From positions 280,077-344,076 of the forward strand of contig PLDC01000017.1 of assembly GCA_003134995.1 (NCBI GenBank): DNA of 64,000 bases, in the 5' to 3' direction. A model generated the notes under the pieces. The model was not told where the DNA came from. It searched no databases and saw only the letters and a list, made by a program, of their open reading frames with translations. Both the position numbers and the translations under genes were made by a program. Of the stretch, positions 55,171 through 61,646 are shown piece after piece. This stretch comes from Acidobacteriaceae bacterium (GTDB lineage Bacteria > Acidobacteriota > Terriglobia > Terriglobales > Acidobacteriaceae). Positions within the stretch are counted from its first letter, which is position 1, and every line of letters starts with the position of its first letter.

Positions 55171-55746
55171 TCATGCTGCTGGTGGGTGGATTGTCATTAC
55201 CAGGATATCTGTATCGTTGATTTTCAGTGGGCCTATTTCGCCTGCGGAGTACCAGCGGAAACTGGTCCAGGGCCATTGTTCTAGGGAGGCTACTAGTCCT
55301 CGCGCTACTGGGTTGCGGTGGATGTAGCGTAGCTTTTCGATTCTTTTCTTCTCGGTCCAGACATTGAAATCGTAGAAGCGGGGCATCCAGAAGGGAGTCC
55401 GGTTCTTGGAGTCAGCGACACTGGGGGTGCCCCATGTCTCGCCGGTTTTGCGAGACCTGGGAACCACACTGCGGCTATCGAGGCTCCGGACTACACCTAG
55501 TTTCAGCGCCTGCATCGCGGTTGAGAGGCTGGCCCGCTGTGGCTCGCTCATTAGCAAGTGAACATGCTCAGGCATGACTACGTATCCCAAGACTACGAGC
55601 CGATAGCGGCGACGGACACGTTCGAGGATTTTCAGGAAGAGGTCGCAGCGCGCGGCATCACTGAATAGCGGCAGTCTTTTGTAGCAGCTGAACGTGAGGG
55701 AGTGTAAGTCTCGCCCGCCGTAGAAGCGATGAAGAGCTTCAGTCAT
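55171..55746 (-). CDS. REP-associated tyrosine transposase (RAYT 3) with an in-frame REP insertion
   Basis: A RAYT with VVLGYVVMPEHVHLLMSEP (HVH metal motif), PRFYDFNVWTEKKRIEKLRY and YIHRNPVARGLVAS. Between residues about 96 and 108 the sequence is a REP of the GTCTCGC family (55423-55461), read in frame as VPRSRKTGETWGTP; compared with RAYT 2 this is extra. The frame stays open, so the insert may be tolerated or the gene may be dying. Start ATG 55746. REPs at 55100 and 55827 flank it on both sides. Confidence 0.82.
   Translation of the reverse strand: MTEALHRFYGGRDLHSLTFSCYKRLPLFSDAARCDLFLKILERVRRRYRLVVLGYVVMPEHVHLLMSEPQRASLSTAMQALKLGVVRSLDSRSVVPRSRKTGETWGTPSVADSKNRTPFWMPRFYDFNVWTEKKRIEKLRYIHRNPVARGLVASLEQWPWTSFRWYSAGEIGPLKINDTDILVMTIHPPAA
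55423..55461. repeat. GTCTCGC...GCGAGAC REP, copy 2, inside RAYT 3
   Basis: Reverse-oriented copy of the 55100 element (GGGGGTGCCCCATGTCTCGC, then GGTTTTGCGAGACC) lying within the RAYT 3 coding sequence. Confidence 0.75.
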
Positions 55747-55826
55747 GAACAAACATTAGCGGAGGCCGGTCGAGGTTGTCTGTGACATGTGAACATCCGG
55801 GTGGTCGATGTTTCATCTCGCCTCTC

Positions 55827-55864
55827 CCACGTCTCGCAAAAGAAGCGAGACATGGGGCACCCCA
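55827..55864. repeat. GTCTCGC...GCGAGAC REP, copy 3
   Basis: GTCTCGC-AAAAGAA-GCGAGAC and ATGGGGCACCCC, between RAYT 3 and parD. Confidence 0.7.
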
Positions 55865-55882
55865 TTTCAACTTGGAGGGCTC

Positions 55883-55920
55883 TGTCAATCATTGACAATC
55901 CTTGCTACGAGTGTTATTTG
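55883..55920 (+). promoter_or_regulatory. parDE promoter with overlapping operator
   Basis: A perfect palindrome TGTCAA-TCA-TTGACA (55883-55897) contains a consensus -35 (TTGACA, 55892-55897); a weak -10 (TATTTG) follows at 17-nt spacing and ends 6 nt before the parD ATG at 55927. This layout suits autorepression by ParD and suggests a very short or absent leader. Confidence 0.55.
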
Positions 55921-55926
55921 TCTGCT

Positions 55927-56199
55927 ATGTCCATCAACGTCAACCTCACTCCCGAACTGGAAGGCCTGATTCGCCAGAAGGTCTCCTCGGGCCGCTACAA
56001 CTCCGCCAGCGAGGTGGTGCGTGAGGCGCTGCGTTTGATGGAAGCAGAAGATCTGCTTCGCGCTGCGAAGCTGGCGCAGTTGCGGCATGACATTCAAGAA
56101 GGACTGCAGAGCGGGCGGGCGCGTCCCTGGAATGTCGCCGAGATGAAGCGCGAGGGACGTAGGAAGCTCGCGACCCGCGCAGCCTCCAGCCGCAAGTAG
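55927..56199 (+). CDS. parD: ParD-family antitoxin
   Basis: A 90-aa ribbon-helix-helix antitoxin: SINVNLTPELEGLIRQKVSS is the DNA-binding strand and first helix, GRYNSASEVVREALRLME the second helix, then a charged tail that would wrap the toxin. ATG 55927 follows the operator/promoter directly. The toxin ATG follows right after the stop codon, so translation is coupled. Confidence 0.88.
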   Translation: MSINVNLTPELEGLIRQKVSSGRYNSASEVVREALRLMEAEDLLRAAKLAQLRHDIQEGLQSGRARPWNVAEMKREGRRKLATRAASSRK

Positions 56200-56502
56200 A
56201 TGCCTAGCGTAGTCGTACGCCCGCGAGCGCTGGCCGATCTCGCCGATATTTGGGCTTACATTGCCGAGGACAGCGTGAAGCATGCGGATAGGTTCGCCTC
56301 CCGCATTAACCGCGAGTTTCGAACGTTGTCTCGTCAGCCCCTCATGGGCCGCAGCAGGCCGGAGTTGGCAACCGGCGTGCGCAGCTTTCCAGTTGGCCGC
56401 TACCTTATCTTCTACCTGCCGCTTCCAAAGGGAATCGAGGTCGTCCGTGTTCTCCACGGCGCGCGGGACATCGAGTCAGCCTTACAGGATGATGAAGACT
56501 GA
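56200..56502 (+). CDS. parE: ParE/RelE-family toxin
   Basis: A 100-aa toxin of the RelE/ParE superfamily: VVVRPRALADLADIWAYIAE, then GRSRPELATGVRSFPVGRYLIFYLP and GIEVVRVLHGARDIESAL. ParE members inhibit DNA gyrase; RelE members cleave mRNA, and the C-terminal VLHGARD pattern fits ParE. Directly follows parD. Confidence 0.88.
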   Translation: MPSVVVRPRALADLADIWAYIAEDSVKHADRFASRINREFRTLSRQPLMGRSRPELATGVRSFPVGRYLIFYLPLPKGIEVVRVLHGARDIESALQDDED

Positions 56503-56532
56503 AAATCCCCTGGCGCGGATGCGTTTCGGCAA

Positions 56533-56695
56533 AATCTTGTCAAGAGGCTAAAAGCGAGGTTTTCGAATCAAGTTGTTGATTCGAGGGGAGAAATAAAGTT
56601 GGCTAATGTGGCGGGTTTACCCTATGCGGCTTGATATACTATAAGTATAGAGTCGAAACAGCGGCGCAGGCCTTTCCGGTCTGCGCCTTTTGTTT
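56533..56695 (+). ncRNA. Putative small-RNA element, copy 1 (promoter plus terminator-like hairpin)
   Basis: A 163-nt conserved intergenic element. Shared landmarks are TTGTCAAG, a GAATCAA-GTTG-TTGATTC inverted repeat (56574-56583 region), GGCTAA, an extended -10 (TGATATACT, the -10 at 56635-56640) and, some 30 nt later, the hairpin GCGCAGGCC-TTTCC-GGTCTGCGC followed by TTTTGTTT. Expected transcript about 50 nt. A 29-codon ORF with GGGGGAGG upstream (56709-56798) follows, whose end is made of dispersed repeat, so it may be the stump of a lost gene. Copies 2 and 3 are at 56861-57023 and 63752-63915. Confidence 0.55.
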
Positions 56696-56734
56696 GGGGG
56701 AGGCAGACATGACGGAACAAGAAAAAGTCTTTAC

Positions 56735-56775
56735 CACAGGGGGCACGGGGTCGCACAGGGTAATTCAACGCGACG
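56735..56775. repeat. Dispersed CCGTG-type repeat, copy 5
   Basis: TTTACCACAGGGGGCACGGG and the following CACAGGGTAATTC, of the family seen at 44.0-45.0 and 48.5 kb, inside the stretch after RNA copy 1. Confidence 0.5.
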
Positions 56776-56860
56776 GGTGGCGCTTGAGCTCGGGCTAGCC
56801 GTGGGAATCCGTGAAACTCGGCTGTGAGGCGGAAAAATGCGGATTTTGCGGCCTGTGGAA

Positions 56861-57023
56861 AATGTTGTCAAGGGGGTGGAGGGTGGGTTTTGGAATCAAG
56901 TTGTTGATTCCATGGGGCAAATATTTTAGCTAAAATGACACAGTTGCCATATGCCGTATGATATAATTGTATTATAGAGTCGTAACAGCGGCGCAGGCCT
57001 TCCGGTCTGCGCTTTTTGTTTTT
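56861..57023 (+). ncRNA. Putative small-RNA element, copy 2
   Basis: Closely matches copy 1 (GAATCAAGTTGTTGATTC identical; TATAAT at 56962-56967 preceded by TG-A, i.e. TGnTATAAT). The hairpin GCGCAGGCC-TTCC-GGTCTGCGC is followed by TTTTTGTTTTT, a good intrinsic terminator. It lies upstream of a short leader-like ORF and the PD-(D/E)XK gene. It could also act as a terminator/attenuator for that gene. Confidence 0.6.
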
Positions 57024-57034
57024 CTAAAGGAGAT

Positions 57035-57115
57035 ATGGCGCGGACGGTGATTCGGAGACTTACTTCCGAAGACCGGGGCCGCGCCTTTTTTTATGCCTCG
57101 AAAACCGAATTCTGA
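57035..57115 (+). CDS. Leader-like short ORF (26 codons)
   Basis: AAAGGAGAT precedes ATG 57035, a much better ribosome site than that of the next gene. The ORF MARTVIRRLTSEDRGRAFFY... ends at TGA 57113-57115 inside the first codons of the PD-(D/E)XK gene. Its DNA is mostly a long hairpin (see 57036-57091). Either a leader peptide for translational coupling and attenuation, or a chance ORF. Confidence 0.4.
   Translation: MARTVIRRLTSEDRGRAFFYASKTEF
57036..57091 (+). terminator. Hairpin with T-run before the PD-(D/E)XK gene
   Basis: GGCGCGG pairs with CCGCGCC, with an inner TTCGGA...TCCGAA stem, followed by seven T directly before ATG 57093. It looks like an intrinsic terminator placed in the leader, so expression of the downstream gene would need read-through or a ribosome moving along the leader ORF. 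Confidence 0.55.
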
Positions 57116-57626
57116 CGGACGGCGGGAGTTTCCCTGGTTACAGAAGCTGGATGCGCCTCCGCGCAAGCCGCTGGGGGAGGCAATTGAGGCGGCGTTTTTG
57201 GCTCGGGCCACTATGCTGGGCATTCCTGTGTTGAGGCCTTGGGAAGATAGCCGTCCTTATGACTTTGCGGTGGAGGGTTGGCGGCTGTGGAAGGTGCAGG
57301 TGAAATGCGCGACCAGCTTTCGCGGGACTCGATGCGAGTCTCGGGCCGGCGGCAGCGGGGGACTCTATACGCTGGATGACATTGATTTTCTGGCGGCGTA
57401 TGTGGTCCGGGAGAATTTGTGGTACATCGTTCCGGCGGATGCGTTTGTTCCGCAGGTGACGGTTCACTTTAACTACGGGCCGAAGAGCCAGGGGATGTTT
57501 GAAATCTATCGCGAGAGCTGGTGCTTGCTGACTTGCCGGCCGAAGGCGCGTGGCACGGGGGATATTCCGAAGCGCTGCCGGTGCGAGGAGATGCCGGTGC
57601 GGTGCGTGGTGTGTCCGAAGAGGTGA
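57093..57626 (+). CDS. PD-(D/E)XK nuclease-like protein
   Basis: A 177-aa protein with GEAIEAAFLARATMLG, then RPYDFAVEGWRLWKVQVKCA: the acidic E...D...(E/Q)xK pattern of PD-(D/E)XK endonuclease domains (the Lys in QVK), and LYTLDDIDFLAAYVVRENLW. The family includes intron-encoded and transposon-linked endonucleases and lone enzymes of unknown role. The Cys-rich end (RCRCEE, RCVVC) may bind zinc. The ATG at 57093 has no Shine-Dalgarno of its own and overlaps the leader-like ORF. It follows two copies of the RNA element. Confidence 0.72.
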   Translation: MPRKPNSDGRREFPWLQKLDAPPRKPLGEAIEAAFLARATMLGIPVLRPWEDSRPYDFAVEGWRLWKVQVKCATSFRGTRCESRAGGSGGLYTLDDIDFLAAYVVRENLWYIVPADAFVPQVTVHFNYGPKSQGMFEIYRESWCLLTCRPKARGTGDIPKRCRCEEMPVRCVVCPKR

Positions 57627-57652
57627 GCGGCGCGATTTGCTCGGCGCAGTTT

Positions 57653-57690
57653 CCCATGTCTCGCAAAAGCGGCGAGAAGTGGGGCAGCCC
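57653..57690. repeat. GTCTCGC...GCGAG REP, copy 4
   Basis: Degraded copy (GTCTCGC-AAAAGCG-GCGAGA then GTGGGGCAGCCC) between the PD-(D/E)XK gene and vapC. Confidence 0.6.
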
Positions 57691-57711
57691 AGTTTTCGCG
57701 GTAGCCGGCGC

Positions 57712-58122
57712 TTACTTCGCCGGCAGAAACTCAATCTTCACGTCGTGGATGGCAGGCTTGAAGTCAAAATCCGCAGTTACAAAAACGCGGCCGGGGCCGT
57801 CCGCGGCGAGTTCCACTCCAAAAGCATCGACGTAGGGAATCTGGCGTTTCAGTTTGATCAGCGCCGCGCGAACAGCCCGGTCGGCACTTGCCGGGACGAA
57901 TTCGAATCCAAACGCTTCAAGTCGCGAGAGCACTAATTCCATGGCCGGCGCGCCCCGCCGCTTGAAAATCTGACCGGCGATCTCGCCCCAGTGCAGAGAG
58001 CAGATAACCGCTTCACATCTCCCCGCCATGTGATCCTTTATGATCTCAGCCACGCGGCCGGACCCCACCCCGCCATCCAAATAGCGAAGGATGGCGCTGG
58101 AGTCCAGCACATACTTCACCAT
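57712..58122 (-). CDS. vapC: VapC-family PIN-domain toxin
   Basis: A 136-aa PIN domain RNase with YVLDSSAILRYLDG (first Asp), EIAGQIFKRRG (Glu), PYVDAFGVELAAD (third acidic patch) and VFVTADFDF (fourth). VapC toxins cut tRNA or rRNA. The start overlaps the vapB end by 7 nt, the usual antitoxin-first layout. GRVAEIIKDHM helices are typical. The end (HDVKIEFLPAK) is complete. Confidence 0.88.
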   Translation of the reverse strand: MVKYVLDSSAILRYLDGGVGSGRVAEIIKDHMAGRCEAVICSLHWGEIAGQIFKRRGAPAMELVLSRLEAFGFEFVPASADRAVRAALIKLKRQIPYVDAFGVELAADGPGRVFVTADFDFKPAIHDVKIEFLPAK

Positions 58123-58355
58123 CGATCTTTCTCACGACGCCGCTCGCGCAGCAGGGCTTTGGAAAGCGAGGGCCCGCCAGCGAGCATTCCGCGCGTCCGG
58201 TCCACCAGATCTTCCGACACCGGCTCCAGAACAATGCGCGATCCTTCTTGCGTAACTGCGATGCGAGTCCCAGGCTTGATGCCCAGCGACTCCCGTATCT
58301 CCGAAGGGATCACAAATTGCCCTTTTGTGCTTACTGACGTGATCTGTCGACTCAT
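58116..58355 (-). CDS. vapB: VapB-family antitoxin (AbrB/MazE fold)
   Basis: A swapped-hairpin AbrB-type DNA-binding domain: TSVSTKGQFVIPSEIRESLG, then GTRIAVTQEGSRIVLEP, followed by a toxin-binding tail. I choose ATG 58355 (MSRQITSV) over ATG 58373, because the latter lies inside the operator and -10 box. Starts right after a TATAAT on the same strand, so the mRNA may be leaderless. Coupled to vapC by a 7-nt overlap. Confidence 0.85.
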   Translation of the reverse strand: MSRQITSVSTKGQFVIPSEIRESLGIKPGTRIAVTQEGSRIVLEPVSEDLVDRTRGMLAGGPSLSKALLRERRREKDRW

Positions 58356-58356
58356 G

Positions 58357-58378
58357 CTTACATTATACTCCATGTAAG
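58357..58378 (-). promoter_or_regulatory. vapBC promoter/operator palindrome
   Basis: CTTACAT-N8-ATGTAAG, a perfect 7-bp-arm inverted repeat overlapping a TATAAT (58362-58367, minus strand) just ahead of the vapB start. Fits autoregulation by the VapB AbrB-type domain. No clear -35. Confidence 0.6.
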
Positions 58379-58558
58379 ACGGCGAGCGATTCGCTAACCT
58401 TTAAGCGCCCACGACCCTGGCGGTGTGCGTTGCATCACAGACAAGAAAGGCAGGCGCGCGAAGAATCATAGTTAGCACTCGGATTACCGAATCGTGGGGT
58501 CTGAACCATCGGTCCGCAGCAGGCATGCGACGGTTCCCGACGCGCAGTGGAGGTTTCT

Positions 58559-59011
58559 ATGCTTCCCGCAAAAACCAGTCCCATTCGAAGCTCGCTTCCT
58601 ATGCTGGACGATTGGTTCAATTACGTTTTCACTTACCTTCCGACGACGAACTGGCAGCACTCCTTCAGCCCCACCATCAATTTCGGCGGCAATGTGCAGG
58701 ACGCTCCTGAGGAGCAGCATGTGGTGGATCAGGCCGGCAGTTATGGTTACCAGCTGAACCGGATCATCGACCTGCTGAAAGTTGCGGTCGACGACGGCAC
58801 GCTCAAGGGGAAAAATGAGCGCGAGCAGCAGGTGATCGCCAAGTTTTTGACGCTGGCAAAGAGCGCAGACCAAGCGGCGAAAGAATTCAAAGGCGAGGCC
58901 ACGCAACAGAGCGTGCACAAATTGATCGAGGATATGCGCCGGCTGCAGCACTCCGACCCCAAACTCTACGGTTCGCTGGTCGACGAACTTCGTGGAGCGT
59001 TTTCGAAGTAG
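58559..59011 (+). CDS. Hypothetical soluble protein, 150 aa
   Basis: GGAGG just before ATG 58559. The sequence has WFNYVFTYLPTTNWQHS, then a helical region rich in Lys/Gln/Glu (KGKNEREQQVIAKFLTLAKS), ending SLVDELRGAFSK. No signal peptide or membrane helix. I recognise no domain; the many helices suggest a helical bundle. 180 nt from 58379 to 58558 hold nothing clear. Confidence 0.6.
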   Translation: MLPAKTSPIRSSLPMLDDWFNYVFTYLPTTNWQHSFSPTINFGGNVQDAPEEQHVVDQAGSYGYQLNRIIDLLKVAVDDGTLKGKNEREQQVIAKFLTLAKSADQAAKEFKGEATQQSVHKLIEDMRRLQHSDPKLYGSLVDELRGAFSK

Positions 59012-59039
59012 GGAGGGAAGTAGCCTTAGATTTTTTCGC

Positions 59040-59067
59040 TAGACACCTGCTGCCTGGCGGGTGTCTA
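59040..59067. terminator. Perfect inverted repeat TAGACACC...GGTGTCTA
   Basis: An 8-bp-arm hairpin just after the 58559 gene. It lacks a T-run on either side, so it may be a weak terminator or simply a palindrome. Confidence 0.35.
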
Positions 59068-59077
59068 ATCCCTGCTC

Positions 59078-59638
59078 ATGGAAACCCTTGGTCTATCTGG
59101 GTCTGCCGAACGCAGTGATGGCCGACTCAAGAGTTTATTCTGGCCATCTATCAAAAATGGCACCGATGTGGATTCTCTCGGCACCCAGGGATATTGGGTT
59201 TGCACCGTCGTTGCGATTCTGTCGTTCGTACTTCTAGCCGCGACCGGCCAGCCGCTGACGGGCGTAGCCATCCTTTTGTATTACTATGTTGGCGGCGCGG
59301 GAGTGCGCGAGCGCAACCGCTATGCCGCGCTCGCCGTATTCGTCATGTACCTGCTGGATACGCTGTTGATGCCAGGAGTGGTCCGCATCATTCTCTGTGC
59401 CCTACTGCTTTCGAATCTTCGCGCGACATGGATCGCCGCGTCTTGGCGGCCAGAATCGGAAGAGGCGGCACTTCCGCCTCGTCTGAATGAGACATTCGCC
59501 GACAAGATCGCTGACCAACTTCCCGCGTGGCTCTGGCCCAAAGTAAAAGTCGCATATTACATCTTCTCCGGCGGATTCCTGTTGTTGGTGCTTGTTGCCC
59601 TGGCAAGCATAGCGCTGAAAATAAAGACTGCGCATTAA
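59078..59638 (+). CDS. Membrane protein of unknown function, 186 aa
   Basis: Four predicted helices (YWVCTVVAILSFVLLAATG; LTGVAILLYYYVGGAG; YAALAVFVMYLLDTLLM with VRIILCALLL; the C-terminal FSGGFLLLVLVALASIAL), with a soluble N-terminus of about 35 residues. No catalytic motif. Stands alone at the right end of the island. Confidence 0.65.
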   Translation: METLGLSGSAERSDGRLKSLFWPSIKNGTDVDSLGTQGYWVCTVVAILSFVLLAATGQPLTGVAILLYYYVGGAGVRERNRYAALAVFVMYLLDTLLMPGVVRIILCALLLSNLRATWIAASWRPESEEAALPPRLNETFADKIADQLPAWLWPKVKVAYYIFSGGFLLLVLVALASIALKIKTAH

Positions 59639-59811
59639 GAATTAAAGGGTTACCCTGTGATCTGCAAAAAGCTTCCCTACGCCGTCATCTCTCGAGAGAG
59701 TCGGCAGTCCAAATTCTCGCAATTGCTCACGGCCATCGTCGGCCCGGATATTGGGAGGATCGGCTCTAGTCCGAACGGAAAGGCCTCAGTTAAAATGCAG
59801 CAGGCGCGATC

Positions 59812-60273
59812 ATGTCCATCAACGTCACCGTTGAAACCGTCCCTGCACGAACGCTGGCAGCCGTGCGCCGCAAGGTTCGCATCGATCAGATTGGCGCGGC
59901 CTGGCGGCCGGCTCTCGATCTAGTCTGGAAATTTCTGTCGCAGCACTCTGAGCTTCGCGGCGATGGACACAACATCTTCCTCTATCATCATCCCGCAAAC
60001 CGCAACGACTCGATGGACGTCGATTTCGGCGTGCAGGTCGCGCGTCCGTTCCCGCAAGAAGGAGAAGTTTCCTCGACCGAAACGCCTGCCGGAAAAGTTG
60101 CAACCGCGCTGCACATCGGCCCATATGAACGGCTAGGCGAAACCCATGGAGCCATCCACGCCTGGGCGGCGGCTAACAAAATAAAATTCGCCGGCGCATC
60201 GTGGGAGATCTATGGCGACTGGGCCGACGATCCTACGAAACTTCAAACCCGCGTCGAATATCTGCTGGGCTGA
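59812..60273 (+). CDS. GyrI-like/AraC effector-binding-domain protein
   Basis: 153 aa in the fold of AraC effector-binding or GyrI/SOUL-like small-molecule-binding domains: VETVPARTLAAVRRKVRID, GHNIFLYHHPA, DVDFGVQVARPFP, TPAGKVATALHIGPYERLGE, WEIYGDWADDP. No DNA-binding part, so a stand-alone binder. It may sense or detoxify a hydrophobic compound; unproven. Confidence 0.75.
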   Translation: MSINVTVETVPARTLAAVRRKVRIDQIGAAWRPALDLVWKFLSQHSELRGDGHNIFLYHHPANRNDSMDVDFGVQVARPFPQEGEVSSTETPAGKVATALHIGPYERLGETHGAIHAWAAANKIKFAGASWEIYGDWADDPTKLQTRVEYLLG

Positions 60274-60281
60274 GTGCCTGT

Positions 60282-60758
60282 CTACTCTTTCCCCTCATAA
60301 GCCCGCCTCAACTCCTCCACGTCGATCTTGATCATCTTCATCATGGCCTTCATCACCCTCTGCGACTTCTGCGGATCTTTGTCGCCCAGCATCTCTCCCA
60401 GCGCCTTGGGGATGATCTGCCACGTCACTCCAAATTTATCTTTCAGCCAGCCGCACTGCATGCCCTCACCGCCCGCGGAAAGCTTCTCCCACAGCTCATC
60501 CACCTCTTGCTGTGTTTCGCAATTCACAAAGAACGAAATCGCCGGCGTGAACTTGAACATGGGACCACCGTTCAGCACCATGAATTCCTGGCCCTCGATG
60601 GAGAACGTTCCCGTCATCACCGATCCCTTCGGACCGGGCCCGGCGTCTCCATACCGCCGCACCTTCCCGATCTTGGAATTCTTGAAAATTGAGGTATAAA
60701 AATTCATCGCCTCTTCGGCATTACCGTCGAACCACAAAAATGGCGTGATCTTCTGCAT
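60282..60758 (-). CDS. VOC/PhnB-type protein
   Basis: 158 aa with [19 protein letters not shown] at the start, [20 protein letters not shown] and [19 protein letters not shown], then [19 protein letters not shown]: the 3-demethylubiquinone-methyltransferase-like VOC/PhnB family. Substrate unknown; annotated in many genomes without function. Convergent with the GyrI-like gene, 8 nt away. Confidence 0.85.
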   Translation of the reverse strand: MQKITPFLWFDGNAEEAMNFYTSIFKNSKIGKVRRYGDAGPGPKGSVMTGTFSIEGQEFMVLNGGPMFKFTPAISFFVNCETQQEVDELWEKLSAGGEGMQCGWLKDKFGVTWQIIPKALGEMLGDKDPQKSQRVMKAMMKMIKIDVEELRRAYEGKE

Positions 60759-60898
60759 ACGTGTCTCCTTCCATAACTGATTCAGAGCGAGCCCACTTCC
60801 ATCAATTCAAGCATCGCCGATACTTCAATTAGAATCAAACCGAGTCGAAGCTGCAGTCAGACGCTGGCCAACGACGAACGACCAACGACCTTATCAAA

Positions 60899-61483
60899 AT
60901 GACCATCGGAGTCCTAGCTCTGCAAGGCGATTTCGACGCGCACCGCCGGCGGCTCGAAGAGCTGGGCGCGAAAGTTGTGCTCATAAAAAAACCCGAGCAG
61001 CTCGACGCAATCGATGGCCTCGTAATCCCCGGCGGCGAGTCCGGCACATTCCTGAAATTGCTGGGCGAAGAAGGATTCGAAAAGCTAAAGCAATTCGTCC
61101 GCCTCAAACCAACCTTCGGCACCTGCGCCGGCGCAATCTTACTAGCCACCGAAGTTGAAAACCCCAAGCAGGCCGGTCTCGGCGCCATCGACATCCGCAT
61201 CCGCCGCAACGCCTACGGACGCCAGCTCGACAGCTCCATCCGCGAAGGCCAGCTCCTGCAAAGCTCTCTCAACGCCGATCCCGGCTCACCGCTCGAGATG
61301 GTCTTTATTCGAGCCCCGAAGATCGAGCAGCTCGGCGCGCAGGTCGAAGTAATCGCCACCGAAGGCAAAGACAAACTTCCAGTCGCAGTCCGGCAGGGAA
61401 GTGCGATGGCCGCCACCTTCCACCCCGAACTCTCCGAGGACACCCGCATCCACCAGGCATTTCTGGATTTGTGCCGAACTTAG
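60899..61483 (+). CDS. pdxT: Pyridoxal 5'-phosphate synthase glutaminase subunit
   Basis: The glutaminase that passes ammonia to PdxS. LALQGDFDAHRRRLEELGA, then VIPGGESGTFLKLL, the nucleophile Cys in FGTCAGAILLA, FIRAPKI and the catalytic His/Glu pair in ATFHPELSED. 194 aa, slightly short, which is normal. The gene has no RBS stronger than weak A-rich sequence and lies about 10.7 kb from pdxS, with the island between. Confidence 0.94.
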   Translation: MTIGVLALQGDFDAHRRRLEELGAKVVLIKKPEQLDAIDGLVIPGGESGTFLKLLGEEGFEKLKQFVRLKPTFGTCAGAILLATEVENPKQAGLGAIDIRIRRNAYGRQLDSSIREGQLLQSSLNADPGSPLEMVFIRAPKIEQLGAQVEVIATEGKDKLPVAVRQGSAMAATFHPELSEDTRIHQAFLDLCRT

Positions 61484-61646
61484 GCGTGTGTGGGGATCTT
61501 GCCCTTGCCTCCAGCCAGAGCATTCTCCCGATTTGGGAATCGAACCGATGGGCCTATCTTCTCTTGCTCGAACCGCGGGATGGAGCTAAACTCCATTCGC
61601 GGGCTTGCGGGGTTCGTCTCAGATAGTTCTGGCGGGGGCACAGAAC

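Noticed and set aside
56709..56798. 29-codon ORF after RNA copy 1
   Set aside because: It has a good ribosome site, but half of it is dispersed repeat; not listed as a gene, only mentioned as a possible stump.
61530..61565. tRNA T-arm-like GGGAATCGAACC before the TPR/VWA gene
   Set aside because: On the minus strand it reads GGTTCGATTCCC, but no pairing 5-bp T-stem, anticodon arm or acceptor end can be found around it.
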